Assembly: GCF_030445035.2 (NCBI RefSeq)
Contig: NC_080683.1
Coordinates: forward strand, 95,131,675-95,195,674
Source: Dasypus novemcinctus
Lineage: Eukaryota > Chordata > Mammalia > Cingulata > Dasypodidae
Length of the DNA: 64,000 nucleotides
Reading direction: 5' to 3'
Numbering within the stretch: position 1 is the stretch's first letter; every line of letters starts with the position of its first letter. Below the pieces are notes generated by a model. It did not search any database. It saw only the letters and a program-made list of their open reading frames with translations, and had not been told where the DNA came from. The translations under genes and the position numbers were made by a program. This document shows positions 32,791 through 45,399 of the stretch, piece by piece.

Positions 32791-35700
32791 AATTACTTAT
32801 CCAATTCGTTTTTGTTGCCTAAGGTGTGTGTGGGTCTTTAGAAGCAACGCAGGTAAATGAAGTGAAATCATGGTATATATTGGTCTTTTACTAAGCCTTC
32901 TCTGACCTGTGGCATAAGGTTATAATTCCTAATTTGTAAAAGAAGAGTTTAGGTTAAAAGGTTAAATTAATGACATTTTTTAATTGCAGGCACTTCTATG
33001 CGTGGAATCTTGGGTTATAGCTTTCAGACTTAAATTTCTTTATCTTCCAAAGTTCTTTAGAATTTTTAATATAGTGTGTTGTATTGAGTAAATTACTTTG
33101 TCTTAACCTAAACAATAAGATGTTTCTTTTGAAAAACAACATATTTAGTAAGAAGATAGCAAAAATCAGAATAAATAAAAAGTTCTCAATGGAATAATTT
33201 CTTTGGCTTGCTGATTGGCTTGGCTTTTGTGCCGTAAGTGTTAACTGGAGATTGCATTAGCAGAGGCTACTGAATGACAGGGCTTTGAGTAAGAGCAAGA
33301 GCATCTGGGAGAGGGGAATTTTAGAGATGCTGTGACAGTGCTTAGGTGTGGCTCCCCTCTGGGAGTCAGTAATGGCTATCAGGCAGGTCCACTAGGGTCT
33401 AATCATAAGCATTTTTGTTCCTTTTCTGAAAACTTAAGATTTGCTTACTTTTTCCTTCTTTTTCTCCACCTTCTTTTCCACCTTCTCCTTCCTTAATTCT
33501 CCTTTTCTCCACCTGCTTTGTCCTATTCACTAGTCTTTTTCTTATCCTTTCCTCCTGATATGAAGTAACTAGCTGCTAGTAGAAACTAGTTGCAAATCCT
33601 AAAGCTGGAGCCAATATAGAAAAGATCCTCCAACTTTTGGCATGCAAATATACGTTTAGCTATGATCTATTGCTGTGAGCTGGCTAGGGGAGTCTCTGTT
33701 GACCGGATGGGATCTTGCATCGAACCAGTTCTCTGCACCCCATTGGACCAAACGGATGGTGGGTGGGGCTGAGAGACTGAGGGTGGTGCAGTGGAACGTG
33801 AAGTATTAGATTGTGCAACTCAAGCTTTGCCAACTGCTTCCCTTTCATCACTGGCTATCACAACAGCTACCTGCCAACTGGGAGGAATGAATACAAATAC
33901 AAATGCTAACTCTGTCCTGTCTACTGAGGAATAAAGATAGAAGTACTGATTAATAATTAAAGGTACTGCTGTCAAGGAGTTCAGTTAGAATCACAATGCA
34001 GTGTTACCTTAATGAAATCTGCCTCACATTACCCTCCATCATTTTAATTTCTTCGTTCAGTTCCATGTCCTTTCCCCTTACTTTAAAGGCTTGTAGAGCT
34101 GGGCTGCTGAATTTTGTACATGAGAATTAGGGTACCTCACTGGTTGACTACACATTTTCAATTAGATATGGATGTAATAGTATCTGAGACTTTGGTAAAA
34201 GAGGAAGTACTAGATAATTTTTTAAACCAATTAATGGGGTATTTCATATTTTCTCTCCCCACTGTCCCATTACAAGTTATTTTGGAAATGGAATGTAAGA
34301 CATTCAGGATGATTTAAATGATGGTGTAATTATTACTTCTTTGGTTTCCAAAGATTTGGAATAATTTATTGTTTCAAACAAGGAGGAAATTATGGCAAAC
34401 TCTTCTTCATTTGTTCCTTAGTGTGGAATAGTATTTATTACTGTATCACAGGCAAGGAAGATATGACAAAAAGAAAGTATTTCAAGGACAAGCTGTTGAT
34501 GATCCTCTCTCAGAAACTGCTGATGAAGGTAGATTTCATAGTAACATATGGGAGTGGATAGTAGTTTGTATAGTAAAGTGTCTGAAGATTTTCCTCTTTA
34601 AAATGATCACTTAAGGAAATGTTTTTGAAAAACAAGTGGTAGTTTGTTTGGTGTTTTTGCATATGTGCTTTATTTACTTTTTCCTACTTGAATATTATTT
34701 TCAATTCTTAATGAAAATGACCTTGCGTTTTGATCCACTTTCTTCACAATAAGAGACATATTGTGTTGTCTCAGGATATAAAGGGGTTTCCTCCTCTTTG
34801 AGTCTTTTGCAGTGGGCATGTTTAATCATTAGACTGGAAGGACTAGTGACCCTGGGTTTTCCATTCATTTGATTTGGAACTAACTTGTTTCCAATGTACA
34901 TTTAGAGTCACTTTATTTATTTGCAAATTTCTGTAACTTTTTTGAATTCTAAACCAAGGGGCATTGAGGAAGATATGTTGGAGAATTGGTAGCAAGCCTA
35001 CTTAAAATCAGTGTCCAAGTGGGAAAGTTACCATGGAAGATGGGACAATACATATATGTAACCTTTCCTGACACATTAAATAAAGTGGACAGTACATGGA
35101 ATAGCTGCCAATGAACAGGATTATGCCTGAATTAGATATTAGATCCAGTTGATTTAGACATAGATTATAAATTAGGCATTCCTTTCTTATCAAGTGAGAA
35201 GACTTTTATTTAGAAATTGATAGAGTCTTTCTCAGGTTCCTTCTCCTAACAGATGTCAGAATTAAAAGGGGGAAAATAAGCTAATAATGAAGGTAATTAA
35301 TACAAAATATTCCAATTGGAACTGGGCAATGTCATTAAAAGCAGACCGTTCTAAGATAAGTAGTAAATACTGTTTGAAGGATACATTTACCTTTAGATGA
35401 AAGGAAAAATTTATAAAAATACAAGGACATCTGTATGCTTCTCTTTATGGTCAATGTTTGGAGAAATGAATGTGCTTATTAAAAGAATATTTTATTTAAC
35501 TTGGATAAAGATGATGCATTTCCAAGTAATTAACATGCAATAAAATAGACATGTCTTCACATCATTTTTCTTTGACCTTTTACTATCTCAAGATTCTTCA
35601 GTGCCTCAGGGTCTTCATAACAGATGTCTATTTTTATTGTACTGGGCTATAGATGTAGATAGTATAGAAAATTGCGCTGGCTGCCCACATAATTCTAAAG

Positions 35701-35959
35701 TTACTTAATGCGAGAACTTATTTATTATTTAGTTGCCATTTCTCATAAAAGTAGAATGCAGAATGTGAAGGAACCACTACTAGCTTTTAGTTAAGTTTTC
35801 TCATTCGAGATGAGGCCAGTGAACATTCCCTGTACATTGGCAAATACATTCATTCTTGATTATGTTTCTAAAGAAGTGCGTTTAGGAAGTTAAACTCAAG
35901 TAGATGTATGGGAAACAAACCCATAAATATTTGGCATATTTCTTGGCAGTGGCATGAAC
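32791..35959. other. Intron 1, no feature recognised
   Basis: About 3 kb almost free of recognised repeats, AT-rich, with pyrimidine-rich sequence at 33450-33550. Such a repeat-poor block near a developmental/neuronal gene may be conserved, but that cannot be judged here. Confidence 0.4.
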
Positions 35960-36095
35960 ATGTACAGGTATGTAGTCATTTATTCTTAAGTACTTACTGT
36001 GTGCTGAGCCCTCTTCTGGAAGACACAAACATGACAAAACATAATTCTTGGCCTGATGGCCCTGAAAATCTAACTGGGGAATTTGCTATATGTAC
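35960..36095 (-). repeat. L2-like fragment, antisense
   Basis: CATTTATTCTTAAGTACTTACTGTGTGCTGAGCC spans 35975-36009, followed by AGACACAAACATGAC and GGCCTGATGGCCCTGAAAAT: the complement of an L2-type 3' end, decayed. Confidence 0.5.
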
Positions 36096-36794
36096 TGCTA
36101 TTTGGAGTGAATCATTATTATCTGTAGTCAGAAATTTTATTCCTAACCCCTAACTGGATGCTTTCACAATCCTAGCTATTGGAATCATATAAATAAGTTT
36201 CTTAATATGCAATCCATATAAAACTTCTCGTTTTGACATTTTGGCTTTTACAGGCACTACTTGAATATATAATACTTATGGATAAATTTCATAAGAAATG
36301 TCAAGGAAAACAATAAAAATAAATACCCCTTAGAAAGTATGTTCTTAGAAAAATATCATCTCTCAATTAGTGGCAACTTGAGTGTAATTTGTTTAAGTAT
36401 GCCATTTAAAAAATTTTATAAGTGTTGTTTTCTATTGAGTTTTAATTCTGAGTTTTCTCTCAAAAACAATTATTGTTTTATACATGATAAAAGGCTGAAA
36501 TAATACTCCTTTCCCGCCCCTCCCCACCAAGAACCGTGTGATTCTGTGATGATTTAAAAAAATACCTTAAATGCCATTTTGCAACTTCTGAGATTATGAG
36601 CCACCAATTCTTACCATTTTAAACAAATTAATTAAGGAAGCTTACTATACTTGAATAAACACAAACAGATTTTTAAAACCAAATTATGCTATTTCTATTG
36701 AAATTTAGAGTGTCAGGGTTATAATTCCTAGTCATCTTTGACTTTTGAGAAAACACAGTCTCATCCATCATATACTTCTCTGGTGTCCCTTTCA

Positions 36795-36895
36795 TTCCCT
36801 CATTTTTTCATTCAGTCAGTCATTTATTCATGGAATATTTGTTGAGAACCTACCATGTATTGGGCATTGCTGGGTTACAGTCATGGGCTGGTATG
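36795..36895 (-). repeat. L2-like fragment, antisense
   Basis: CATTTATTCATGGAATATTT (36820-36839), GAGAACCTACCATGTATTGG and GGGCATTGCTGGG match the same L2-type end in antisense as at 10856 and 35975. Confidence 0.5.
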
Positions 36896-37199
36896 GTCTC
36901 TGGGCAACTCTTGATGAAGAATCAGTTTCTGATACTACTCTTTCAATATAACTCATCAAAAGGGGTAATTTAAATAAAATAAAAATAAAGATAACATAGA
37001 CCCTTTCAAAAGCAATTAGATTTTCAAGCCTAATGAGAGTGTCTGGGTTAAAATAAGCATTTAGACAATGATTCAGACTCTTAAATTTTACATTATAAAA
37101 CATTACATTACATGTTCTTGTCATACTAACAAAAGATTTTATCATCCTTTTATAGACGGGGTAACCATTTTATGTGGTCACACAGCCAAGTGCTTTTAT

Positions 37200-37760
37200 A
37201 AGACCACAGAGGAGGGAGGTAGCACTCTAGGCTGAAGACATGGCAGGGAAAGATGGGGAAGATGTTTTTCCTTGGCATTGAAAAATGGGTAGAATAGGGA
37301 CACAGGAAGACGAGTGAGAGAAAGGATGAACCTGATATGGAGGCAAGTTATTGGGCAGGAGTTTGAGTGTCCAATTTGACATCATTATAGCATGTGTAGG
37401 TAGACAGGGCAGTAAAATGAAGTAAGGCTGGAATTGTAGGATGGGTTTGAGAATGGAAAGCCTTAGAGGCTCAGGTTAGGAGCTAGACTTCATTCTGTGG
37501 GTTATTATCATTACAGGTTATTGAGTAGAGAAGTGATGTGATAAGAAATATGCATGAAAATGATTTACTGGGCAGAGTTTGTAGGGTCGTTGGAGAGAGG
37601 AGGGCCTGGAGTTTGGGGGAACAGTTAGGGGGCTACTGCTATCTTTTAGAGGAAGCAGCTGCCTAAATGGGGAGGAGTCAGTCAAGGATGGAGAGGAAAG
37701 TCCTGTGATTTGAACAGAATCGGGATCAAGGCCAGGAAGAAAAAGGTTAGATTAGATTAG
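37200..37760 (-). repeat. L2 LINE relic, antisense
   Basis: Purine-rich sequence with L2 landmarks in antisense order: GGAAAGCCTTAGAGGCTCAG near 37456, GAGCTAGACTTCATTCTGTG near 37480, GTAGAGAAGTGATGTGATA near 37525, and AGGGGGCTACTGCTATCTTT near 37627. Confidence 0.5.
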
Positions 37761-38194
37761 ATTATCTTTGGGAAAGCATCTAATTTTCCTGAAACATAGT
37801 GGGTGTTCAATACTTGTTTGTTGAAAGGTTATTTAGGGAGAAATTGCATATGCAACAAAGAAGGGGATAAAAGAAGGAAGGATGTTCTTGAGAAGGGTAA
37901 AGATGGGGGGACCCAAAGCACAGGGGAGGAATACCTTGCACTGGAGCCAGGACACTGTCCTTGTCTGAGAGGGAAGTCAGAGAGTGCGGATACAAAGAAA
38001 GTAACTTGGCAGATTTGGTGGTGGGAATAAAAGGAAATTATTGTCGGGTCCCTTTCAAAGAACTCTGAGAGAACGATATCAACTAACTGAGAAGGAAGGT
38101 GCTAACAGTGAGAAATGGTCATTTGAAGAATACGAAAGGAAACATACTAAAGAAGCATAGCAGGGTTTAAGAGAGGGTGCTCTGTGGTCATCTG

Positions 38195-38240
38195 GTGTTT
38201 GTGGGGGTGGGGGTGGGGGTGTTTGTGGGTGTGGGCAGAA
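38195..38240 (+). repeat. G-rich tandem tract (G-quadruplex candidate)
   Basis: GGGGGT units repeated three times (38203-38220), followed by GGGTGTGGG. Four G-runs within ~30 bases on the SLC35F1 sense strand fit the G-quadruplex pattern. Confidence 0.7.
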
Positions 38241-38459
38241 GGAAGTTGACGTTATTTAGATTCTGTCTTAGAAAGGGTTGGCTCAGGAGCAGGTCTGGGC
38301 CCCAGGGGCAAGCAAGAACTATCTGGGAATTCTGCTCTGAGGAAGTGAGGCTTCTAGGTGGCCTGGGAAGCAGGTCTGCATTTTATTTCAGGACTCTGGG
38401 CCTGATTTTATTTGGGAGTGGGGTGTGAGAGGGAGAAAAGGACATCAAAGGTTACTTAG

Positions 38460-38560
38460 AGATTTTGTGTCAGGCGACTTTAGAATGACAAGTGACTTAA
38501 CTTTTGAGGGCCTCACTTTTCTCATTTGTCAACGGGCTAATATAATCCCAACCCTCCATT
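38460..38560 (+). repeat. MIR-like fragment
   Basis: GACAAGTGACTTAACTTTTG (38486-38505), GCCTCACTTTTCTCATTTGT and the following AACGGGCTAATATAATCCCA match the core and 3' side of a sense MIR. Confidence 0.55.
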
Positions 38561-38649
38561 TTCTTTTGGATTTTGGGATTCTTAGATGGATTATCCGGGA
38601 GGGGGCTTGGAAAACTGCCAAGCACCATGCAAACATTATCCTGGTCACA

Positions 38650-39600
38650 AAATTAAAAGAAGAGCTGAATTTCCTTGGCTCTGCACTGCCTTCGTGTGCG
38701 GTAAATGCCAACCTGCTTCCTCAGCAGGTGAGAAACGCGGACGCAAAATTCGTGCTTTGGCATCGTCGTTTTTCTCACGGCCCTGTCAGCCAGAGACGCG
38801 TCTGTTTACTGTGTTCCTTTTTTTTTTTTCTTTTTAAAAGCTGGATATGTTTCATTGTTGGTATTTGTGGTTGTTCTTGAGCTATATGTGTGATTTTAAA
38901 GAAAGCCTCTTCTTGGGAAGACTAATTTGGCACGAGGCATATGCTCCGCTTTCTAACTGTCCCCTCGGAGTGACGGGGCTGCGAGGGTACCTGCGGTTGG
39001 TGAAGGGGCGCTTGACAGGCTTCGGGGACGGGCCAGTGCCTCTTGAACTGGGGAGGCTTCCAAATGAGCGTGGACCTAAAAGACTCCTTAGAGGCCGGCA
39101 GCGGAGGGACAGAGCGGCTCAGAGGGAAGGGCCGGAGCAGCTTTAATGTGCTAATGAGGGAAGCCCAGATGCCCGCGGGCTCTGAGGAGCCCTTTGTGAC
39201 GCGCTCCGGGGATGGCTGGAGCCTCTGTGCGCCCCTGGAGCCTGCTGCAGGCGGGAGAAACACTGTCCTCTCAGAGAGGAGCCCTCCACGCAACAGACAG
39301 CCTCAGAGACCCTCGGAGCGCTGACGGGCGGCGGAGGGGACCCGGAAAGTCCCGGGGTGGGGTGGGGAGACTGTGAGGCTGGGGGATGTGTGGGTGGGGA
39401 GGACCGGGGATGGGCAGAGGAGATCTGCTCGGGAGGGCGTTTGTAGGCTGAGAGCTAGCGAGGACGTTTGCAGCTTCACTGCGTTAACTCTTCTCCCTCC
39501 AGTCCTGCCAAGCTTGACCATTGCGGTTCAAGCCAGTCGAGAAGGACGTGATCAGTCCCCGAAAATGGTGCGAGTCCGTTTTTAGCTAGTTACGGAGTAA
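38650..39600. promoter_or_regulatory. GC-richer, CpG-containing block in intron 1
   Basis: Against AT-rich intron this block is clearly richer in G+C and retains CpGs (for example around 38738-38800, 38940-39060, 39170-39240 and 39310-39370). No repeat family is recognised in it. It includes a homeodomain-like AT core (TTTAATGTGCTAATGAGG near 39141) and, at 38725-38733, a donor-like CAG|GTGAGA. Retained CpG suggests an unmethylated element such as an enhancer or minor promoter, but nothing in the sequence proves function. Confidence 0.35.
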
Positions 39601-40149
39601 GCCGGAAGCATGACAAAAACCACGGAACAAAAAAGCTACCAGCACCCTGTGAATGCTGGGATGCACTACATGTTCTAGTTCTTTATTTCATTCAGTGATG
39701 GCTCCACTATTGCTAGATGGGAAGGCTTAGAAGCACCCATTGGGTTGGACGAAGGGTCAGGGAACTTGTCCTGAAGCGGTGTTTCATAGCAAGAACATAT
39801 ATTTACGAAGACTGTCAGTTTACTTGTACTGACTCCATCTGCTGATGGGGAGATGGGGTAACTTGGAAGCACCCCCAGACACCCCTTATATGCTGGCTCT
39901 GGATTTCATTATAAAGTCTAGGTCATTATTGTCTCTGGAAATACTATGAATTCCCAGAAAATAAAGACAAAGGAAGATGATCAATCCATATTATCTTGAC
40001 TTTTTCTTTACCTCCTACTTTTCCTTTCTGAATCTTTCTGGGGATATATAAATACAAAAGTATATATTATATAGTACGTGGATAATGTATGCATAATATA
40101 AAGTATATATTCTATCTATGTTATTTCCCTAACAATATATACAGTGTGT

Positions 40150-40285
40150 TAGCTATTGCTTGTAATGAGTTTTTGTCTCTCCATCTGATGCTCTCTTTCT
40201 CTCTTGCTGTTTCTCTTTGTCTCTCTCACCCTGTCTCACACACACACATACATACACAACACACACTCTCTCTCTCTCAGATCGA
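40150..40285. repeat. CT/CA simple-sequence tract
   Basis: Irregular (TCTC)n from about 40176 changing to (CA)n/(CATA)n at 40237-40266 and back to (CT)n at 40267-40279. A compound microsatellite; the 66- and 107-codon frames over it are not genes. Confidence 0.85.
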
Positions 40286-40403
40286 TTAGCAGAGAGTGGT
40301 TTTCCACTTGGAATTTTGTCTTCCTTATTTGAAAATAGCCTCCAAATTTCCTTGTCTTTTTTGAGGGGAAGGGGAGGTCTCAGACTTGGTTCAAGAAGTA
40401 TTT

Positions 40404-40430
40404 TTATTTATTTATTTATTTATTTGCAGG
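40404..40430. repeat. (TTTA)n microsatellite
   Basis: Six or so perfect TTTA units at 40404-40426. It could be the tail of a decayed SINE, but no SINE body adjoins it. Confidence 0.7.
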
Positions 40431-40584
40431 TTTGTCTCTTTGTCCCAGCTTTAGTTAACATTGGGAAGAGCTATAAAATCAATCACTTTTCATTCTTGAA
40501 GGAGACTTTTATGTCTCCCTCAGCTTTTTTTTCCCTTTAAGCTAAGTAATGATGTGCTCTAGGCTTCTTTTTTTAATGTAGTGT

Positions 40585-40960
40585 GGTTTTTTTTTTAAAA
40601 AAAGTTTTTTTTAAAGAAACTTTAGATTACATAAATGTTACATAGAAAATATAGGGGAGTCTCATATACCTCCCCCTCTTCCCCTCCCACGCTTTTCCCC
40701 ATTAACTACATCTTTCATTAGTGTGGCACATTTGTTACAATTAAAGAACACATATTAAAGTATTGCTACTAATCATGGATATAGTTTACATTATGGTTTA
40801 TACTTTGCACTGTACAATTTTATAGGTTTTGACAAAATGTATAATGACCTGTCTCCAACATTGCAATGCCATGCAGAACAATTCCAGTGTCCCCAAAATG
40901 CCCTATGTTACATCTGTTCTTCCTTCTTCCTCCCATTTATTTCTTAATGATGCTGTTTTC
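40585..40960 (-). mobile_element. L1 3' UTR fragment, antisense
   Basis: Starts at a T-run and reads like the 3' UTR of the L1 at 19562: AAACTTTAGATTACATAAAT near 40617, ATTAGTGTGGCACATTTGTT near 40718, TTACAATTAAAGAACAC, and TATAGTTTACATTATGGTTT near 40780. Confidence 0.65.
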
Positions 40961-41049
40961 TGACTCATTAATTTTTTTCTTTAATCTCAAAATTTCTAAA
41001 ATATACAAACACTGTACACACCAAGCAACATTTTAAAAATGTATTGTTT

Positions 41050-41200
41050 TATTTATTTATTTTAACTTTTTATTTTGAAATATTTTCGGACTTATAGGCA
41101 GTTACAAAAACAATACAAATCCCATATGGAGAACTCCCACATACCCCTCCTTTCTTCCCCAGATAACCAGGTCCACCAATTTCATCACTTTTCTACATTT
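41050..41200 (-). mobile_element. Second L1-like 3' end, antisense
   Basis: TTTAACTTTTTATTTTGAAA near 41061, GGCAGTTACAAAAACAATAC, GAACTCCCACATACCCCTC and CCAGGTCCACCAATTTCATC: the complement of an older L1 3' end of another subfamily. Confidence 0.5.
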
Positions 41201-41204
41201 GACA

Positions 41205-41300
41205 TATCATTCTTTCCATCTATCCATCTATCTATCCATTTTATATCTATCTATCTGTATTTATCTGTTTATCTCTCCATTTATCTGTTTATTCATCAAT
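41205..41300. repeat. (ATCT/TTAT)n microsatellite
   Basis: Degenerate TCTATCTATCCA and ATCTGTTTATC units; the repeat grows out of the end of the L1-like fragment to its left. Confidence 0.8.
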
Positions 41301-42822
41301 TCCTTCAGTGTGATATCAAAATAAAAATAAAACACAAATACAAAGAATTCATTTTCTGAACTCTTCAATTATTTATCTTTAATGTATTTTATTTTTATTT
41401 TGGTACCACACTGAATTGGCATTACCTAAGCAAATAAAAATATTCAGTGTGCTAGCTATATCTGAAAGTGTGAATGCACTTACAGAACAGCCACCCCAGA
41501 AAGACATTTTCCCTCACTTCCCTGAGCGGTGTATGGTTTCATTACAACACTGCAGCTCCAGGTGACAACAGATATGGTGACTTGGTTTTAAAATAGTATC
41601 CTCTTTAACTCCTTTGACTATAACAGTTTGTGTTATTTTACTGCCTTTTGGGCAAATGCCTGGATTCTTTTTAATTTTTTTTTCTTTTCCTTGAGACTTC
41701 CTACATATTTCCATTTTGAATTGACGTTCTTTAATGATAGCTGAATTGCTCTCAAATGTAAAGAATTACAGATAGTAAGGTGCTTGCTTGCCTAGTTTTA
41801 GGAAATTATAGCTCTAGGGCAGATAAACGGACTTATTTGTGTCCAAAGAGAAGAGACCATAATTGTTACCTCCCTATCTCCAAAGTTAATTACAACCTAA
41901 AAACTTACTTTGGATGATGACAGAGTAAAAAAACCATTTAACACATTTATAGCAAAGGGTATCAGGTTGTTCATATTGGATATCCATTTGTCAAAGTAAA
42001 CAGTGATTGTGGAAAATATGCAGCTGGATTTTAGAGTATACTGGTGTACCAGGACTGTAGTTTGCTGAGCTATTGGTTGGTGAATTAAAACAACAGAAGA
42101 TGTCGTAGGAGAATTGTCATCCCTCTGCCTTCTTTTGTCACAGATGGAAGTAAACTCCTTGGATTTAGGAACCTGAGGATTCTCTTCCTTTTTAGTTGCC
42201 ATTGGGCAGGCAGGTGAAGGGACCAGAGTCTACAATGCACCTTTTTTTTTTTTTTTTTTCTGAAAAAGAAGTCTCCACTCTCTGATTCTTTCTGCCACCA
42301 ACTCTTCCAAAGGATTGTTGGGGAAGAGAAAACATACACAAGAAATGGAGGTGTCTTAATAGGAAAATAAAATGCTAGTGGAAAAAGCCTTGCAGAGAAC
42401 TAGCCTTATGTTTTTAATATTTCTGTACTATTTTAACCATTAAAGGAAATGACTTCAAGGTGCATAGAATGTTGGTTCTGGACCCCTGTTAGGCAAATGT
42501 TGGTATGTCACATGCCAAAATTCCATTTTGGTGAATTATTAATTTATTCTGTGGAAATAGTTCTAATTTAAGAAATGAATCAAGTAAAGCAATGGATGCC
42601 ATTATAAAGTATCACTCCTCAATTTTAGGTGCCATTAGGCAGAACTGTGAGCACTTTAGAATTCATTCTAAATGTTAACTGTGATAAAGCAGCTCAGTCT
42701 GTATGACTTTATAGCTGTTCAACTGGAACAGGAAGGCACAGATTCATCTGAAAGCCTTTTGACACCTTTCCTCCAAGTCTGGGTTAGCTGCCCCATTCCC
42801 GTGCTTGCCGTCATTCACATTC
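41301..42822. other. Intron 1, no feature recognised
   Basis: AT-rich intron with a T-run at about 42241-42260 and no clear repeat body attached to it. Confidence 0.4.
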
Positions 42823-43216
42823 TATACTATACTTTTTTTGTTTAAGATTTATTTTATTTACTTCTTCACACTTCCTAGTTGTTTTCACTTGCTGTGTCTG
42901 TTTGTCTTCCTTGTTTCTTTAGGAGGCACCAGGAACCGAACCCAGGACCTCCGATATGGGAGGGAGGTGTCTAATCATTTGAGCCACCTCCATTCCCTGC
43001 TTTGTTATGTCTTTTGTATTTTTCTTCTTGTGTTTCTTTGCACCATCTTGTTGTGTCAGCTTGCTGTGCCTGCCCGTTGCGTCAGCTTGCCACACCTGCC
43101 TGTCATGCCAGCTCACTGTCTTTTCTTTAGGAGGCACTGGGGACCAAACCAGGGACCTCCTATGTGGTAGACTGGAACTCAATTGCTTGAGCTATATCTG
43201 CTTCCCAGTATACTAT
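42823..43216 (-). repeat. Long DAS-type SINE, two tRNA-like units
   Basis: Same architecture as the element at 28046. Tail AAGATTTATTTTATTTACTT near 42845, first tRNA-like unit GGAGGCACCAGGAACCGAAC (42922) to CTCCATTCCC, TGCC/TGTC-rich middle, second unit GGAGGCACTGGGGACCAAAC (43131) to ATCTGCTTCCC (43206). On the minus strand the B-box-like GGTTCGGTTCC is seen in the first unit. Short direct repeat TATACTAT on both sides (42823-42830, 43209-43216). Confidence 0.85.
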
Positions 43217-43244
43217 TTATTTATCTGGTTCCTGCCAATAATTT

Positions 43245-43335
43245 TAAGTCCATGAGGAGAGCAATTGTTCTCTTCCCAATACCCTACTTGGAATCTGGCA
43301 CAGAGTAGGTACTTCGTAATACTTATTGAATGACG
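43245..43335 (+). repeat. L2 3' tail
   Basis: GTCCATGAGGAGAGCAATTG, AATCTGGCACAGAGTAGGTA and TATTGAATGACGATG follow the order of the sense L2 3' end. Confidence 0.65.
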
Positions 43336-43689
43336 ATGCAAATGATCTATAAGGGACTCCTTCAAAACAGAAATTATTTTCAGCAAGTTAATGATGTCTG
43401 ATTTTGTTTTCCCGGATAATGTTTGTGATAATACCTAACAAGGAGTAGGTGTTAGATGATTTTTAGCTTTTTATAAAACTGATCATGTGTCTGAGACAAG
43501 TATATTTATATCTATAAATAGTCTAAGTGACTATACATATATGTGACAATACATACATATATATTTATCTGGCACTCAGAACACCATGGGACATATAGAA
43601 AGTCCTATTCAAAGTCATACTTCTTATTATTGCTGTCAGGAAAAAAGCCCAGGAAAAAAGGAAGAAGGAAACTTATCACTGAGATATCT

Positions 43690-43800
43690 GCATTAAGATA
43701 GAGCCCAACTTCATCTTGTTTATTGCTTTCTGCCCAGTGCCCAGCACTGTGCTTAAACATAATAGATGTTGAACAATACTTGATTAACGAATTAGTGGTG
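43690..43800 (+). repeat. L2-like 3' tail
   Basis: TTGTTTATTGCTTTCTGCCC, CCAGTGCCCAGCACTGTGCT and AATAGATGTTGAACAATACT match the end of a sense L2. Confidence 0.55.
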
Positions 43801-45399
43801 AACTTGGAGTGGACTGACAAGGAAAGGCAAGAGGGTCATATAGTGGTTAGAAACCTTAGCCGAAAGTAAGCAAAAAGGAATGGAGAACAACATTTCTTAT
43901 TCCTGCTTATAAATATCTTCCTAAACAATTTCTATCAGTTGGAAATTAATTTGAGTTAAATTTCTTCTTTAAATGCATCACCCTGGGAGAATTAGACAAA
44001 ATTAAATTTATATCCTTTCCATGTCTGCTGTCAGGAAAGCATAGTCCTAAGTGTAGTTAGGAGATGCAAATACAGCTAAAGTTTGGTCTCTGCTCTCAAG
44101 AATATTTTAGTCTAGTTAGTGTGTTATTTAGTTGAACAATTAGATTTTTTTCCTCTTACATCAGAAACAGGAAGGGTGGGAGCATTGACGGCAGGCATCT
44201 TTGGAACAAGGGACATAGAGCATGAGGGCAGATCTGGCTGAATTTCTACAGTAGGGAAAATTGTACCACTCTACGCATTTTGGGCTAGGGTAGAAGAGCA
44301 CCCAAGTGTGGGAGGTCAACTTTGTGGTCTCTGAAGTATGTCCTGGACCCTCCACCAATGGGATCTGACATCACCTGCACCAATGGATTTTCAGAAACAT
44401 GCTGGTCAGTAAATGTTTGAAAATATGCAATGGCTTTGGGGATTTTGATAAGTCATTTGAAAAACATGGTCACTAAATCCCCTTCCAGCTCTTACAATCT
44501 ACAATTATAAATGACAATAAAGCCCAGAGATCTTAAGACAAATCAAATGAGGTTTTTCTAAAACATACATATAGAGTCCTTCTTCTTAATGTTCTGATAC
44601 CCCCAAATAAAATCATAACTCAGCCATTTAAGTAGTAGTTCATATGTGCTTATGTCCTGGAGGCAAACATCATGAAGAGAGTTTAGAAGTTAAAGGTCCT
44701 GTGTGGTAGATTAGAGCTCCAACTAGGGAATTAATAGATACCTCCATGTATTTAGAGAAGCCCTACAGAGGGTCCTTAGTTTAACTTGACACATTATCTT
44801 CACTGAACATTAGTATACAACGTTTTCTTAAAAGTGTCAGCTAACCTAGTTGGCTTTTAAATCCCTGCTCCAGAAAACACAAATGTGACACCTTGAGGAG
44901 CAGGGCAGTGCCAGAGGGTTGCTAACTGTGACAACCTTTCTTTTCCTCTCTCCAGCCTTGGTTGCCTCACTAGAGTCAGATGTTTTATCCAGTGTGGAGT
45001 GATGGAAACTTCTGCCTTAGGATATTATCAAAGATCTGCCTATATAAAAAAGAATAATGAAGCCATTTGGCTTACATTCTTGATGTCATTTGTACTGCCT
45101 CTGTGCAGGGTTGGGTGAAGCACATTCTATAGCTGCTGTAAGCAATAAGCCTCAACCTGTTTAATGCTGACTCAGCATAAGTATGTCTGCAGAGGAAGAT
45201 GATTAACTTGAAGAGAAGCTGGCATCAGCAAGAAGAAATACAACCACACATTCAAACGGAATATAGAGTATTTCCATGTGACATCTTCAGGAGGTATCTC
45301 AGAGAGAAAGAGGAAAACATAATTGTGTTGGATTGAGGTAAGTATGTTCTCTAGTTTCTGTCATTGGCATTGGAGTTTTTGTTCTCCAGAGTTTCTTCT
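43801..45399. other. Intron 1, no feature recognised
   Basis: Nothing identified; short open frames (60-65 codons) lack any family signature. Confidence 0.4.

Noticed and set aside
38425-38880. 151-codon plus-strand frame
   Set aside because: Starts in a MIR-like fragment and ends in a T-run; no domain, no evidence of exon borders that keep this frame, apart from the donor-like site reported as a finding.
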